DNA of 64,000 nt from Massilia phyllostachyos (GCF_021044825.1 NZ_JAJNOC010000001.1:868001-932000), one strand, 5' to 3'; shown: positions 44,244 through 57,807, counted from the stretch's first letter. Numbers and translations are program-made. The notes: generated by a model not told the origin, from the sequence alone.

Positions 44244-44247
44244 CACC
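44223..44247. repeat. Dispersed repeat copy (gtgtccgaatgtcagac + ctgacacc)
   Basis: The first 17 bases are identical to 16929-16945, and the following half-site ctgacaccg is shared with the palindrome at 4410-4429. Confidence 0.6.
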
Positions 44248-44261
44248 GTCTTTGGTCCTGG

Positions 44262-44300
44262 AAAGAAAAAAGCCTGCAGGGTTTGCACCCGGCAGGCTTC
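44262..44300 (-). terminator. Rho-independent terminator of groESL
   Basis: On the minus strand, stem arms aagcctgc and gcaggctt followed by TTTTTTCTTTC, 40 bases after the groEL stop. Confidence 0.85.
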
Positions 44301-44339
44301 GTTCGCGATGGATGGCGCTGGCAAGCGCCATCCGGCACA

Positions 44340-46028
<1,689 letters not shown>

Positions 46029-46042
46029 TTACCGGCTGAAGA

Positions 46043-46333
46043 TTACTGGTTGACGACGGCCATGATGTCTTCTTCGCGCATGACCAGCAGTTCCTGGCCA
46101 TCGACCTTGACGGCCTGGCCCGAGTACTTGCCGAACAGGACGCGGTCACCGACCTTCACTTCCAGCGGACGAACCTGGCCATTGTCCTGCACCTTGCCGT
46201 TGCCGACGGCGAGGATCTCGCCCTGGTCCGGCTTCTCGGCGGCCGCATCGGGGATGATCAGGCCGGATGCAGTCTTGGTCTCCTGGTCGAGACGCTTCAC
46301 GATAACGCGATCGTGCAGAGGACGAAGGTTCAT
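46043..46333 (-). CDS. groS: Co-chaperonin GroES (Hsp10)
   Basis: A 96-residue co-chaperonin: [20 protein letters not shown], mobile loop [28 protein letters not shown] and [12 protein letters not shown] 46333 with AAGGAG upstream is chosen; an ATG 21 bases earlier in frame is not typical. It is the first gene of the operon, 86 bases downstream of the CIRCE element. Confidence 0.99.
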   Translation of the reverse strand: MNLRPLHDRVIVKRLDQETKTASGLIIPDAAAEKPDQGEILAVGNGKVQDNGQVRPLEVKVGDRVLFGKYSGQAVKVDGQELLVMREEDIMAVVNQ

Positions 46334-46652
46334 GCAAAACTCCTTAATTTTCAATGGTTTGACTAGCTATCGAAGGCCGCCACCGTGGGGCGCCGGCCTG
46401 GAAATTGGTGCTGCGCTTGTTAGCACTCTCTGCCAACGAGTGCTAATTATAGGGATCATAACACCCCATTTCAAGCGTCAGTGTGCGTGGGCGAACCGAC
46501 TTTTTTGACAGCTCACAATGTAATAGGGGGCTGTGACCATCAATCGCATGGTCACGCCGACAATAGCCGGGCAGGGTACACCGCTTGGCGCGCCCGCGCC
46601 GCACGCCTGCGATTCGGTTGACTGAAAAACCATCTCGGTCCTATAGTGTCGA
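46334..46652. promoter_or_regulatory. Divergent control region of groESL and the coiled-coil/zapA genes
   Basis: 319 bases without a gene. The CIRCE palindrome (46420-46446) lies on the groES side. On the other side no clear promoter or further repeat was recognised upstream of the coiled-coil gene. Confidence 0.5.
46420..46446 (-). promoter_or_regulatory. CIRCE element (HrcA operator) for groESL
   Basis: ttagcactc, nine bases, gagtgctaa: an exact match to the CIRCE consensus. HrcA binds it and represses groESL until heat shock. Confidence 0.97.
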
Positions 46653-46931
46653 ATGATTTCCGAATTCCAAGACCTCTCCGACAAAATCGACCGGCTCGCC
46701 CAGCTGACCCAGTCGCTGCGCGCCGAGAACCAGCTGCTGCGCAAGGCCAACAGCCTGCTGGGCGCCGAGAACATCGCGTTCAAGCACCGCCTGAAGGAAG
46801 CCCAGGCGCGCGTCGAGGCGCTGCTCGAGCATTTCCCCGCGCCCGCCGCGCAGCTCGACGACGCGGCCACGGAAGACGGCGAAGCCGCCGCGGCGGCGCC
46901 GGACGCGCATGGCGAGGAGGCCGGACGATGA
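46653..46931 (+). CDS. Small coiled-coil protein (ZapB-like), upstream of zapA
   Basis: 92 residues. The first 65 form a leucine-zipper-like coiled coil (LSDKIDRLAQLTQSLRAENQ, LLRKANSLLGAENIAFKHRL), followed by an acidic Ala-rich tail. Small coiled-coil genes of this kind commonly precede zapA in beta- and gammaproteobacteria and are thought to help cell division, similar in shape to ZapB. ATGA overlap with zapA indicates coupling. Confidence 0.8.
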   Translation: MISEFQDLSDKIDRLAQLTQSLRAENQLLRKANSLLGAENIAFKHRLKEAQARVEALLEHFPAPAAQLDDAATEDGEAAAAAPDAHGEEAGR

Positions 46932-47239
46932 TCCATCTCGACTGCACCATCATGGGCCAGTCCTACCGCCTGGCCTGCCGCGAAGGCGAGGAGCGTACCT
47001 TGCGCGAAGCGGTCCACTACCTCGACGGCAAGATGTGCGCGCTGCGCGATTCGGGCAAGGTGCGCGGCACCGACCGCATCGCCGTGATGGCGGCGCTCAG
47101 CGTGGCCGCCGAATTCCTGTCGGTGAAGTCGCCGCAGGGACCGCTGGCCGGCATGTCGGTGCTCGAGGTCAAGCAGAAGCTGGAAGCCATGCACACCGTG
47201 CTCGATGCGGCGCTGGCCTCGCAGGAAAATCCGGCCTGA
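46928..47239 (+). CDS. zapA: Cell division protein ZapA
   Basis: A 103-residue ZapA: IHLDCTIMGQSYRLACREGE, LREAVHYLDGKM, RIAVMAALSVAAEFLSVKS and a C-terminal helix. ZapA bundles FtsZ at the division ring. Its place before 6S RNA is conserved in proteobacteria. Confidence 0.95.
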   Translation: MIHLDCTIMGQSYRLACREGEERTLREAVHYLDGKMCALRDSGKVRGTDRIAVMAALSVAAEFLSVKSPQGPLAGMSVLEVKQKLEAMHTVLDAALASQENPA

Positions 47240-47262
47240 CGCTCGCCGGGATGCGGATTCGA

Positions 47263-47290
47263 TTGACATGCTCGGCCAACAGAGTAAACT
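47263..47290 (+). promoter_or_regulatory. Sigma-70 promoter of 6S RNA
   Basis: -35 TTGACA (47263-47268) and -10 TAAACT (47285-47290) with a 16-base spacer, just before the 6S RNA 5' end. Confidence 0.75.
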
Positions 47291-47296
47291 GCGCTT

Positions 47297-47472
47297 CACC
47301 CTGCGGTGTTCGAGATTTGTCATATATTCCTTGAACCATTCTTTCGCATAGGTTGTGGGACATGCTTGGTGGGCGCGAGCGTCACTAGTCTGACGAACCC
47401 GAAATTGAGCTGACTGCGACCACCTTGAGCCTTCTGGTTCGGGATGCCGGCAATAACGACACAGGCGGGGCT
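47297..47472 (+). ncRNA. ssrS: 6S RNA
   Basis: About 176 bases after zapA, the usual place. The closing stem pairs ccctgcggtgttcg (5') with cgacacaggcgggg (3'). The inner part has the long-bulge layout of 6S RNA and the conserved-looking segment ctgcgaccaccttgagcc. 6S RNA binds the sigma-70 RNA polymerase holoenzyme in stationary phase. Ends are estimated to a few bases from the stem and the promoter. Confidence 0.88.
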
Positions 47473-47481
47473 ACACACACG

Positions 47482-47520
47482 AGCGGTTGCGCACCTTGGT
47501 ACGCAGCCGCTTTTTTTTTG
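47482..47520 (+). terminator. Rho-independent terminator after 6S RNA
   Basis: Stem gcggttgcg / cgcagccgc followed by nine T residues (47511-47519). Confidence 0.85.
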
Positions 47521-47535
47521 TTCATGGGATTTGAC

Positions 47536-48005
<470 letters not shown>

Positions 48006-48006
<1 letters not shown>

Positions 48007-48809
48007 TGGACTTCGCGTTGATCGTGGCGCTGCTTTTGATGGGCGCCTTCGGCGGCTTCGCGGCCGGCCTGCTCGGCATCGGCGGCGGCATGGTGCTGGT
48101 GCCTTTCATCACGATGATCTTCACGGCGCGCGGCATCGCGCCCGAGCTCACCATCCACATGGCGATCGCCACCTCGCTCGCCACCATCCTGTTCACGTCC
48201 CTGTCCTCGGTGCGCGCCCACCACAAGCACGGCGCGGTCCTGTGGCCGGTGGTGAAGCTGCTCACGCCGGGCATCGTGATCGGATCGTGGATCGGGCCCT
48301 GGATCGGCAAGCAGATGAACTCCTCCTTCCTGGCCGCCTTCTTCGGCGTCTTCGTCGCCTTTTCCGCGACCCAGATGCTGATCGGGAAGAAGCCGGCGGC
48401 GGCGCGCGCGCTGCCCGGCACGCCGGGGATGTTCGCTGCCGGGGGTTTTATCGGCACGCTATCGGGGATCGTCGGCGCGGGCGGCGGTTTCATTTCGGTG
48501 CCCTTCATGACCTGGTGCGGGGTGCGGATCCACAATGCGGTGGCCACCAGCGCGGCGCTGGGGTTTCCGATCGCGCTGTCGGGGACTCTGTCGAACATCT
48601 GGTTCGGGTGGGGGGAGCCGGGGCTGCCGGCATGGTCGCTCGGCTTCATCTACCTGCCGGCGCTGGCGGTGATCGTGCTGGCCAGCGTGACCATGGCGCC
48701 ATTGGGGGCACGCACGGCGCACAAGATGCCGGTCAGGCAGTTGCAGAAGGTGTTCGCGGTGATTCTGTATGCGCTCGCCGCGTACATGTTCTGGAAAGCC
48801 GTCCACTAA
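48006..48809 (+). CDS. TauE/SafE family (sulfite exporter-like) permease
   Basis: A 267-residue inner-membrane protein with about eight helices and the two family repeats (GGFAAGLLGIGGGMVLVPF; GGFIGTLSGIVGAGGGFISV). Members export sulfite, sulfoacetate or other organic anions; no sulfur-metabolism gene is adjacent. The TGATG overlap shows co-translation with the EVE gene. Confidence 0.92.
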
Positions 48810-48823
48810 CCTCAACACCGTCG

Positions 48824-48900
48824 CACCGGCGAAGGCCGGTGCCCAAGCTTGCATGCATCTCGACGGCTCTTCGGAATGGGATCCCGGCCTTCGCCGGGAT
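48824..48900. repeat. REP-like inverted repeat pair
   Basis: caccggcgaaggccggtg at 48824-48841 and atcccggccttcgccgggat at 48881-48900, between two convergent genes. Confidence 0.65.
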
Positions 48901-48936
48901 GACGACTCGTAAGCTAACAATGGAAATACGGCCGAT

Positions 48937-51150
48937 TCAAGCGAGCTTGCGCATGCGTGCACGATCCAGCGGCAGATCGCGCACCCGCTGGCCGCAGGCA
49001 TCCGCCACCGCGTTGGCAATCGCCGCCGCCGCCGGCCCCTGCGACGCTTCGCCGGTGCCAAGAAAAGGCTGCCCCGGCCGATCCAGCAAATGCACCGCCA
49101 CCTGCTCCGGCGCCTGGTTGAAGCGCAGGATCGGATACCCGCCCCAATCCCGGCTCACCACTTCCTTGTCGTTGAAGCGCACCTGCTCCAGCAAGGTCCA
49201 GCTGCACGACTGGATGATCCCGCCCTCGATCTGGTTGCGCACCCCGTCCGGGCTGACGATCTCGCCGCAGTCCACCGCCGCGTCGGCGCGCACGATGCGT
49301 ACAAAACCGGTGTCCAGCGCCACCTCGACTTCCAGTGCGATGGCGCAGTAGGCGGCCAGGTTCTTGTAGCGGGCGAAGGCGAAGCCGCGCCCGCGGCCCG
49401 GCTTGCGTTGGTAGGCTTCCCATCCGAACTTCGCGGCGGCGGTGCGCACGCAGTCGATGGCGCGCTGGTCCGCCAGGTGGCGCAGGCGGAAGGCCACCGG
49501 ATCGGCCTTGGCGGCGCGCGCCAGTTCGTCCATGAAGCTCTCGATCGCGAACACGTTGCAGTAGGCGCCCAGCGAGCGCACGGCCGAGGTCCGGAACACG
49601 CCCTGCGGCTGGAAGCGGTGCACCACGCGCGCGCTGGGCAGCGTGTAATAGGGCACCGCGTTGCGGTCGCCGCTGCCTTCCGGCTGCGGGATCGGTTTCG
49701 GCGGCGGCGGAGCGAACGGCCGCGCCAGGTGGGTGGCCGCGAGCAGGTTGCCGGCCTTGCCCGGACGGGTATTGTGCGACTGGCTCCAGACCTCGTAGTG
49801 CCAGTCGGCGATCAGGCCGCGCGCGTCCAGCGTGGCCTGCACGTCCACCACCATCGCGGGGCCGTAGGGCTCCCAGCCGTGTTCTTCCTCGCGCATCCAC
49901 TGCACCCGCACCGGCACCCCGGGGAAGGCGCGCGCCAGCAGCGCGGCGTCGGCGGCGACATCGTCGGCGCCGTTGTGGCCGTAGCAGCCGGACCCTTCCA
50001 TGTGGATGCAATGCAGCGCCCCCTCGGGCGCGCCGAGCAGTTCGGCCAGCGCTTTACGCAGCGGGAACACGCCCTGCGAGTGGGTCCAGACCGTGTAGCG
50101 TCCCTGGTCCAGCTGGGCCACGGCGCAGGAAGGGCCGATCGAGGCGTGCAGCTGGAAGGGGCGGGTGTAGGTGGCCCGCAGCTGTTTGCCGCCGGCGCCC
50201 GGCGTGCCGCGATCCAGCACCGTCTGCGGCTCGTTCGGCAGGCTGCGCACGATGTCGGCGGGAGAGCGTCCGGCCGGCAGCGCGGCCGGCACTTCCCAGC
50301 GCGTGGCGCGGGCCAATGCGGTCGCGGCCTTCACGGCGCGCCACTCCTCGTCGGCGATCACGGCCAGGAAGCGGCCGTCGCGCACGATCTCCAGCACGCC
50401 CGTCATGCGCGCCACCTGTGAGGTGTCGACGCCGAGCAGGCGCGCGTTCGCGGACGGCGGGCGCACCACGCGCGCATGCACCATGGCCGGCAGGCGCAGG
50501 TCGTGCACGTAGGCGCGGCCGCCGGTGACCTTGGCCGGGATGTCGATGCGCGGCAGGGTCACGCCCGCATAGCGCGGCGTGCCCGGCGCCAGCGGTGGCG
50601 CGGGCGGCAGGGCGGCGCTCGCGCGCACGTGCTGGTCGCTGCCGGCCACCAGTTCGGCGAAGCTGACCCGCCGCCCGTCCTGGGTGCGGAACACGCCGTT
50701 CGACAGCACCAGCGTCGCTGGCGCCGCCTTCAGCCGGGCAGCGGCGCGTTCGTACAGCAGCTGGCGCACCTGGGCCGCGGCGTGGCGCAGGGCGGTGCCG
50801 CTGTCCTGCATCGAGTGGCTGCCGGCGGTGTAGCCCTCGTCGGGCGTGAGCGCGGTGTCGGCGGTGACCAGCATCATGCGGCCCGGGTCGAGGCGCAGCT
50901 CGTGCGCGGCCACCTGCAAGAGCGCGGTCTTGATGCCCTGGCCGAGTTCGGCCTTGCCGGTGAAGACCGTGACGCGGTTGTCGGCGCCGACCCGGATCCA
51001 GGCGTCGAGCCAGGGCGCCTTGCCCAGGCTGCCGGGCAGATCGCCTTCCGGCGCCGCCAGCGCGCGCAAGGGCAGCGCGAACCAGACCGTGAGCGCGCCG
51101 CCGCTTTGCAGGAAGCGCCGGCGCGAAGGACGTGCGGGTGCGCCGCTCAC
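48937..51150 (-). CDS. Molybdopterin-binding subunit of a xanthine-oxidase-family hydroxylase (IorB-like)
   Basis: A 737-residue large subunit. N-terminal Tat signal (RPSRRRFLQSGGALTVWFA), so the complex is periplasmic. Family segments: GKAELGQGIKTALLQVAAHE, GSHSMQDSGTAL, HMEGSGCYGHNGADDVAADA, FRTSAVRSLGAYCN, and the catalytic Glu in FLGTGEASQGPAAAAI. It hydroxylates an aldehyde or N-heterocycle (isoquinoline, nicotinate type). GTG 51150 overlaps the stop of the 2Fe-2S gene (GTGA). No FAD subunit is present; electrons probably pass to the cytochrome encoded upstream. Confidence 0.9.
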   Translation of the reverse strand: MSGAPARPSRRRFLQSGGALTVWFALPLRALAAPEGDLPGSLGKAPWLDAWIRVGADNRVTVFTGKAELGQGIKTALLQVAAHELRLDPGRMMLVTADTALTPDEGYTAGSHSMQDSGTALRHAAAQVRQLLYERAAARLKAAPATLVLSNGVFRTQDGRRVSFAELVAGSDQHVRASAALPPAPPLAPGTPRYAGVTLPRIDIPAKVTGGRAYVHDLRLPAMVHARVVRPPSANARLLGVDTSQVARMTGVLEIVRDGRFLAVIADEEWRAVKAATALARATRWEVPAALPAGRSPADIVRSLPNEPQTVLDRGTPGAGGKQLRATYTRPFQLHASIGPSCAVAQLDQGRYTVWTHSQGVFPLRKALAELLGAPEGALHCIHMEGSGCYGHNGADDVAADAALLARAFPGVPVRVQWMREEEHGWEPYGPAMVVDVQATLDARGLIADWHYEVWSQSHNTRPGKAGNLLAATHLARPFAPPPPKPIPQPEGSGDRNAVPYYTLPSARVVHRFQPQGVFRTSAVRSLGAYCNVFAIESFMDELARAAKADPVAFRLRHLADQRAIDCVRTAAAKFGWEAYQRKPGRGRGFAFARYKNLAAYCAIALEVEVALDTGFVRIVRADAAVDCGEIVSPDGVRNQIEGGIIQSCSWTLLEQVRFNDKEVVSRDWGGYPILRFNQAPEQVAVHLLDRPGQPFLGTGEASQGPAAAAIANAVADACGQRVRDLPLDRARMRKLA

Positions 51151-51638
51151 CGCTTCTTCCTCGCGGGCGCCGCCGTCAGCGCATCGGCCGCGCGCCGCAC
51201 CGCGCGCAGGATGCGCATGTGGGTGCCGCAGCGGCACAGGTTCGGCTGCATCCAGGCGCGGATCTGGGCGTCGGTCGGCTCGCGCACCGCATCCAGTAGC
51301 GCGGTGGCGCGCATGATCATGCCGGCGATGCAGTAGCCGCACTGGGCCGCCTGCTCTTCCACGAAGGCCTGCTGCAGCACCACGCTCGGCACCCAGCGCG
51401 TGCCGGGCGACTCCACGGTGCGGATCGCCTTCGCTCCCACCATCGACACCGGCAGCAGGCAGGACATGGTCGGCGCCCGGTCCACCGTCACGGTGCAGGA
51501 GCCGCATTGCCCCAGGCCGCAGCCGAACTTGGCGCCGTTGAGTTTCAGGTCGTTGCGCAGCACGTAGAGCAGCGGCGTGTCGGGATCGACGTCGACCTCG
51601 TGCGGCTTGCCGTTGACCTGCAGGGTGTACTTCGTCAT
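51147..51638 (-). CDS. 2Fe-2S subunit of the molybdenum hydroxylase (IorA-like)
   Basis: A 163-residue protein with both iron-sulfur motifs: plant-ferredoxin-like KFGCGLGQCGSC...C and the alpha-helical CGYC...CRC (QCGYCIAGMIM, NLCRCGTHMRIL). No signal peptide; it would be carried out by the Tat signal of the large subunit. It overlaps both neighbours by four bases. Confidence 0.95.
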   Translation of the reverse strand: MTKYTLQVNGKPHEVDVDPDTPLLYVLRNDLKLNGAKFGCGLGQCGSCTVTVDRAPTMSCLLPVSMVGAKAIRTVESPGTRWVPSVVLQQAFVEEQAAQCGYCIAGMIMRATALLDAVREPTDAQIRAWMQPNLCRCGTHMRILRAVRRAADALTAAPARKKR

Positions 51639-52921
51639 GGCTTCTTCGCTTTCTTCACGGTCTCCTCGAGATCCTCCCAAGGTTCCGCCCCGGCGCCGTA
51701 GTGCCGCAAATAAGCGGCGAGCGCCGTCAGCTGTTCGTCGTTCAGGATGGTGGCGAAGCCCGGCATGAAGCGTCCCGGCTCGCCGTCCGGCGGCACGATG
51801 CCTTCGCGGACGATGTGGATCAGGCTGCGCGGGTCGGGGTCGTACAGCGCCACCGCCTGCTGCAGGTTCAGGGCCGCGCCGGAGCTGGCTTCGCGGCCCG
51901 CATCGTGGCAGCGCGCGCAGGCCATCACATAGGTCTCGTGGCCGAGGCGCATGCGCGCATCGAGCTCGTTCTCCGGCGGCGCGGGCAGCGGGCCGGGCGC
52001 GGGCGGCGTGCGCGCCGGCGCCTGGGCCAGGTAGCCGTGGATGTAGGTGGCGATCGCCTCGACGTCCTTCGGGTCGGCCTGGCCGAGATTGACGACGACG
52101 TCCTGCATCGGGCCGCCCGCCACCGCGTGGCCGGGCGCGATGCCGGTGCGCAGGTACTCGGCGAGGTGCGCGCGCGTCCATGGCACGGGCGACGGCGACT
52201 TCGCGTTCAGCGCCGGCACATACCAGTCCTCGGCCTCGCCGCCGTCGAATTGCCTGCTCAACTTCGGTCCACCGAGCACGCCCCGCGGCGTGTGGCAGGC
52301 GGCGCAGTGCGCCAGCGCCTCGACCACGTAGGCGCCGCGGTTCCATTCCGCCGGCTTGCCCTTGTCCGCCTGCCAGGCCGAGTCGTCGAGGTAGAGCAGG
52401 TTCCAGAAGCCGACCAGCGGCCGGAAGCCGAAGGGGAAGGTCATGCGGTTGTCGCGCGCCGGGGCCGCGATGGCGCGGCGCGTCATGAAGAAGGCGTACA
52501 GGGCCCGGATATCGTCCTGGGCCAGCTTCGTGTAATGGTTGTAGGGGAAGGCCGGATACAGCAGGTGGCCGTCGCGCGACACGCCCTTGCGCATCGCGCG
52601 GGTAAACGCTTCCTCGGACCAGGCGCCGATGCCGGTGCGCGGGTCGGGCGTGATGTTGGTGCTGTGGACGGTGCCGAAGGGCGTCTCGAGCGGCAGGCCG
52701 CCGGCGAAGGGTTTGGAGACATCGGCGGTATGGCAGGCGGCGCACATGCCGAGGCGCGCCAGGTTGGCGCCGCGCTGGATCCGCGCGCTGTCGAAGGAAG
52801 CGGGCGCGCCGCCGCGTTCGGGCAGGGCGGGGCGCCACATGATGGCCCATGCGGCGGCCAGCAGCAGGACGCAGACCGCCCCCGCCAGCCACCACCTGTA
52901 ATGACGCCTTGCCTGTTTCAT
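51635..52921 (-). CDS. Membrane-anchored triheme cytochrome c
   Basis: A 428-residue protein with an N-terminal membrane helix (WWLAGAVCVLLLAAAWAIMW) and three heme sites: CAACH (about 60), CAACH (about 208) and CARCH (about 335), each in its own cytochrome c domain. It is like the cytochrome subunits of periplasmic alcohol/aldehyde and nicotinate dehydrogenases. It would carry electrons from the hydroxylase to the respiratory chain. First gene of the operon. Confidence 0.93.
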   Translation of the reverse strand: MKQARRHYRWWLAGAVCVLLLAAAWAIMWRPALPERGGAPASFDSARIQRGANLARLGMCAACHTADVSKPFAGGLPLETPFGTVHSTNITPDPRTGIGAWSEEAFTRAMRKGVSRDGHLLYPAFPYNHYTKLAQDDIRALYAFFMTRRAIAAPARDNRMTFPFGFRPLVGFWNLLYLDDSAWQADKGKPAEWNRGAYVVEALAHCAACHTPRGVLGGPKLSRQFDGGEAEDWYVPALNAKSPSPVPWTRAHLAEYLRTGIAPGHAVAGGPMQDVVVNLGQADPKDVEAIATYIHGYLAQAPARTPPAPGPLPAPPENELDARMRLGHETYVMACARCHDAGREASSGAALNLQQAVALYDPDPRSLIHIVREGIVPPDGEPGRFMPGFATILNDEQLTALAAYLRHYGAGAEPWEDLEETVKKAKKP

Positions 52922-53045
52922 CCCCGGCCTTCCTCCTCACGACGATTGTCGGCGGCTTGGCGGGTAGGCATCGGTGCGTTCGCGCACACCGCAAGCTGAA
53001 CGCCAGCCTTTCAGTCCGCCATCATCGCATGGATCGGGCGGGATA

Positions 53046-53975
53046 TCAGGCGTGCGGATCCTTCTCGAGGCTGACGGCGGGCGCAGGCGCTGCCGGCTTC
53101 TCGCGCTTGAAGAACTTCCACAGCAGCGAGGCGAGGGCGGCGAAGCCCAGGATGATCAGCTTCTTGAAGGCGACCAGCAGCGCCACCAGCTTGCCGAAGA
53201 AGCCCAGCTTGGCCGCGACGCCGCCGGCGACCAGGGCGGCGATGCCGTATTCCGCGACCTTGTCGGTCTGGGCGTTGAAGTCGGCGTAGCGGTGGCCCGG
53301 GTTGAAATTGGTGAAGGCGGTCACCTGCTGCATCTCGGTGCGCACCTTGGCCAGCTGGTCGAGGCCCGCCACCGCGTTCAGCACCAGCACGCCCTCGCGG
53401 CCCAGCACGCGGATGTTGTAGTTGAGGCCATTCGCATCAGAACCTTCGGTATGCAGCTCCTTGGCCCAGTACAGCTTGTGCTGCGCCTTGTCGTAGTGCG
53501 GCTTCTCGGCCCAGCCGACAATGGTCATGGCCGGATAGCCCTGCTCCTTGCGCGCCTTGTTGTCCTCGACCATGCCTTCCTGGATTTCCTTCAGCAGGTC
53601 GGCGTAGTCGATGCTGTCGGCGTCGTCGTCCTTGACGTGGCCGTCCTTGTCGTAGGTGACCACCACGCCCCAGCCCTCTTCGCTCAGCGGCGAGACCTCG
53701 GCCGGCACGATCATGCCGAGCGTGGCGCCGCCGGGCGGATTGCCCCAGCCCTGTTCCAGCAGGCGCGCGGTGTCGGCGGGCGCCAGGTAGCGGAAGGCGG
53801 GCGGCAGGTCGAGGGTCGCGATGTTGCCGGGCAGGGTGATTCTACCTTTCTGGAAGTCGAGCGAGGCCAGGAACTGCTCGGCGGTCTGCTGCGGTTCTTT
53901 CGGTGCGGCCGGCGGCTCGGCCGCGTAGGCGCCCAGCGTCAGGCAGAGCATGACGGCGAGGAGAAGTCGTTGCAT
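53046..53975 (-). CDS. DUF2167 family membrane protein
   Basis: A 309-residue protein: signal peptide (ending GAYAAEPP), a large periplasmic DUF2167 domain (GRITLPGNIATLDLPPAFRY, LEQGWGNPPGG, WAEKPHYDKAQHKLYWAKEL), and near the C-terminus one or two membrane helices (LVALLVAFKKLIILGFAALA) with a basic tail. Function unknown; often seen in membrane-stress regions. Confidence 0.88.
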   Translation of the reverse strand: MQRLLLAVMLCLTLGAYAAEPPAAPKEPQQTAEQFLASLDFQKGRITLPGNIATLDLPPAFRYLAPADTARLLEQGWGNPPGGATLGMIVPAEVSPLSEEGWGVVVTYDKDGHVKDDDADSIDYADLLKEIQEGMVEDNKARKEQGYPAMTIVGWAEKPHYDKAQHKLYWAKELHTEGSDANGLNYNIRVLGREGVLVLNAVAGLDQLAKVRTEMQQVTAFTNFNPGHRYADFNAQTDKVAEYGIAALVAGGVAAKLGFFGKLVALLVAFKKLIILGFAALASLLWKFFKREKPAAPAPAVSLEKDPHA

Positions 53976-54114
53976 GGTGGCGTCCCGGTCAAAAAGCCTT
54001 CATGCTACCGAAAAGCTGTACATGCAAATCCACCGATTGTCACGACGGGGCGGATGTCGAATCCGGGCGCTCCCGTTCGTCGTGCCGGTTCAACCACCTT
54101 CAATGGAGAGCACC

Positions 54115-54324
54115 ATGTCCGAACCCGTGCGCGGCCCCGCATCCTACTTTCCCTCGATCGAGAAAAAATACGGCCAGCCGGTCGCGCACTGGCTCGCGCT
54201 GCTGGACACCCAGGCCGGCACGAAGCACATGGAGCTGGTCGCCTGGCTCAAGGCCGAGCACGGGCTCGGGCACGGCCATGCCAACGCCCTGGTCGCGCAC
54301 CATCTCGCGGCGCGCACGGGGTGA
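54115..54324 (+). CDS. DUF4287 family small protein
   Basis: 69 residues, cytoplasmic, with the family pattern SYFPSIEKKYGQPVAHWLAL and WLKAEHGLGHGHANALVAHH. Function unknown. GGAGAG lies four bases before ATG 54115. Confidence 0.82.
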   Translation: MSEPVRGPASYFPSIEKKYGQPVAHWLALLDTQAGTKHMELVAWLKAEHGLGHGHANALVAHHLAARTG

Positions 54325-54348
54325 GGCCGCGAGTGGTATGCTGGGGCC

Positions 54349-54693
54349 ATGACTACCGATTCCGATATTGAACTGTCCGGGCCCTTCCAGGTGAAGGACG
54401 GCGCCGGCAATACCCTGGACGTCAAGGCGATCCGCATCTTCGACGAAGGCTACGGCATCATCGACGTCTACGTCGACTTCAAGGCCAGGCTGGAGCCGGG
54501 CGCCTACAAGGACGCCGTGCTGGTGCGCCAGCTGGTGGAGCGCCTGCGCGGCCTGGGCTACAAGGGGCCGGATTTCGGCCACAGCGACCCGGGCCTGCAG
54601 GAGAGCCGCCTGATCGTGCTCGAGGCGCCGGAAGAGTTCACGGCCTTCGCCAAGAGCCGCGGCTGGAAGAACCTGGCGGAAGACTTCGACTGA
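54349..54693 (+). CDS. Hypothetical protein
   Basis: 114 residues, soluble, no recognised domain. Alpha-beta content (VKAIRIFDEGYGIIDVYVDF, RLIVLEAPEEFTAFAKSRGW). It follows the DUF4287 gene after 24 bases and may share its transcript. Confidence 0.65.
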   Translation: MTTDSDIELSGPFQVKDGAGNTLDVKAIRIFDEGYGIIDVYVDFKARLEPGAYKDAVLVRQLVERLRGLGYKGPDFGHSDPGLQESRLIVLEAPEEFTAFAKSRGWKNLAEDFD

Positions 54694-54761
54694 CTAAGAC
54701 AGCGGCTAACACAGCGGCGTTTGTGCCTATAATGTCTGTTTGACATTCCGGCCAACCGTCC

Positions 54762-56927
<2,166 letters not shown>

Positions 56928-56950
56928 CTATTTTCGTTAACCGAAAAACC

Positions 56951-56976
56951 GTCGCACCGGCGCAGGCCGGTGCGAC
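56951..56976. repeat. REP-like palindrome between convergent genes
   Basis: Perfect 11-base arms gtcgcaccggc / gccggtgcgac with a four-base loop. It may also block read-through between the kinase and lgt, but there is no T-run. Confidence 0.65.
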
Positions 56977-56994
56977 GTGCCGTGGTGTGCGACC

Positions 56995-57804
56995 TTATGC
57001 GTGCGCCGCGCGCCCCGGCGCCTGGCGATACGCCCACGCCAGCATGACCAGTGCGCCGACGATCATCGGCAGCGACAGCACCTGCCCCGAGGTGATCGGC
57101 AGCCCGAACACGGTGGTCTCCCAGTCCGGCACGCGGAAGTACTCGGTAGTGAAGCGCGCGCAGCCATACAGCAGGGTGAACATGGCGCCCACCGCCAGGC
57201 GCGGGCGCTGCTTGCGCGCATACGGCCACAGGATCAGGAACACCACGATCCCATCCAGCAGCATCTGGTACAGCGGCGACGGATGGCGCGGACCTTCGAC
57301 GCCAGGCCACAGCATGGCCCAGGGCAGGCTCGGGTCGGCAATCCGCCCCGGCAGCTCGGCGTTGATGAAGTTGCCGAGGCGTCCGGCCGCATACCCGAGC
57401 GGCACCATCGGCGCGATGAAGTCGTACACGTCGAGCAGGTTGCGCTTCGACTTGCGCGCCCACAGCGCCATCGCGATCAGCACGCCCAGGAAGCCGCCGT
57501 GGAAGGACATGCCGCCGCGCCAGACCATGAAGATCTCGAGCGGATGCTGGAGGAAGTACAGCGGCTGGTAGAACAGCACCTCGCCCAGGCGCCCGCCCAG
57601 CACCACGCCGAGCATCCCGTAGAACAGCATGTCGTCGAGGTCCTCGGCCTTCCAGCCCTGCGCCGCGATGTGCGGCTGCTTGATGCGCACCCGGCCCAGG
57701 ATCAGGAACAGGGCGAAGGCGACCACGTACATCAGGCCATACCAATGGATTTGCACCGGGCCGATGGCGAAGGCGATGGGATCCGGCTGCGGGTGTACTA
57801 GCAT
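56995..57804 (-). CDS. lgt: Phosphatidylglycerol-prolipoprotein diacylglyceryl transferase
   Basis: A 269-residue inner-membrane enzyme with about seven helices and the Lgt signature [14 protein letters not shown], plus [12 protein letters not shown] and [12 protein letters not shown] (catalytic His region). It moves diacylglycerol to the lipobox cysteine of prolipoproteins. Confidence 0.97.
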   Translation of the reverse strand: MLVHPQPDPIAFAIGPVQIHWYGLMYVVAFALFLILGRVRIKQPHIAAQGWKAEDLDDMLFYGMLGVVLGGRLGEVLFYQPLYFLQHPLEIFMVWRGGMSFHGGFLGVLIAMALWARKSKRNLLDVYDFIAPMVPLGYAAGRLGNFINAELPGRIADPSLPWAMLWPGVEGPRHPSPLYQMLLDGIVVFLILWPYARKQRPRLAVGAMFTLLYGCARFTTEYFRVPDWETTVFGLPITSGQVLSLPMIVGALVMLAWAYRQAPGRAAHA

Positions 57805-57807
57805 GTT

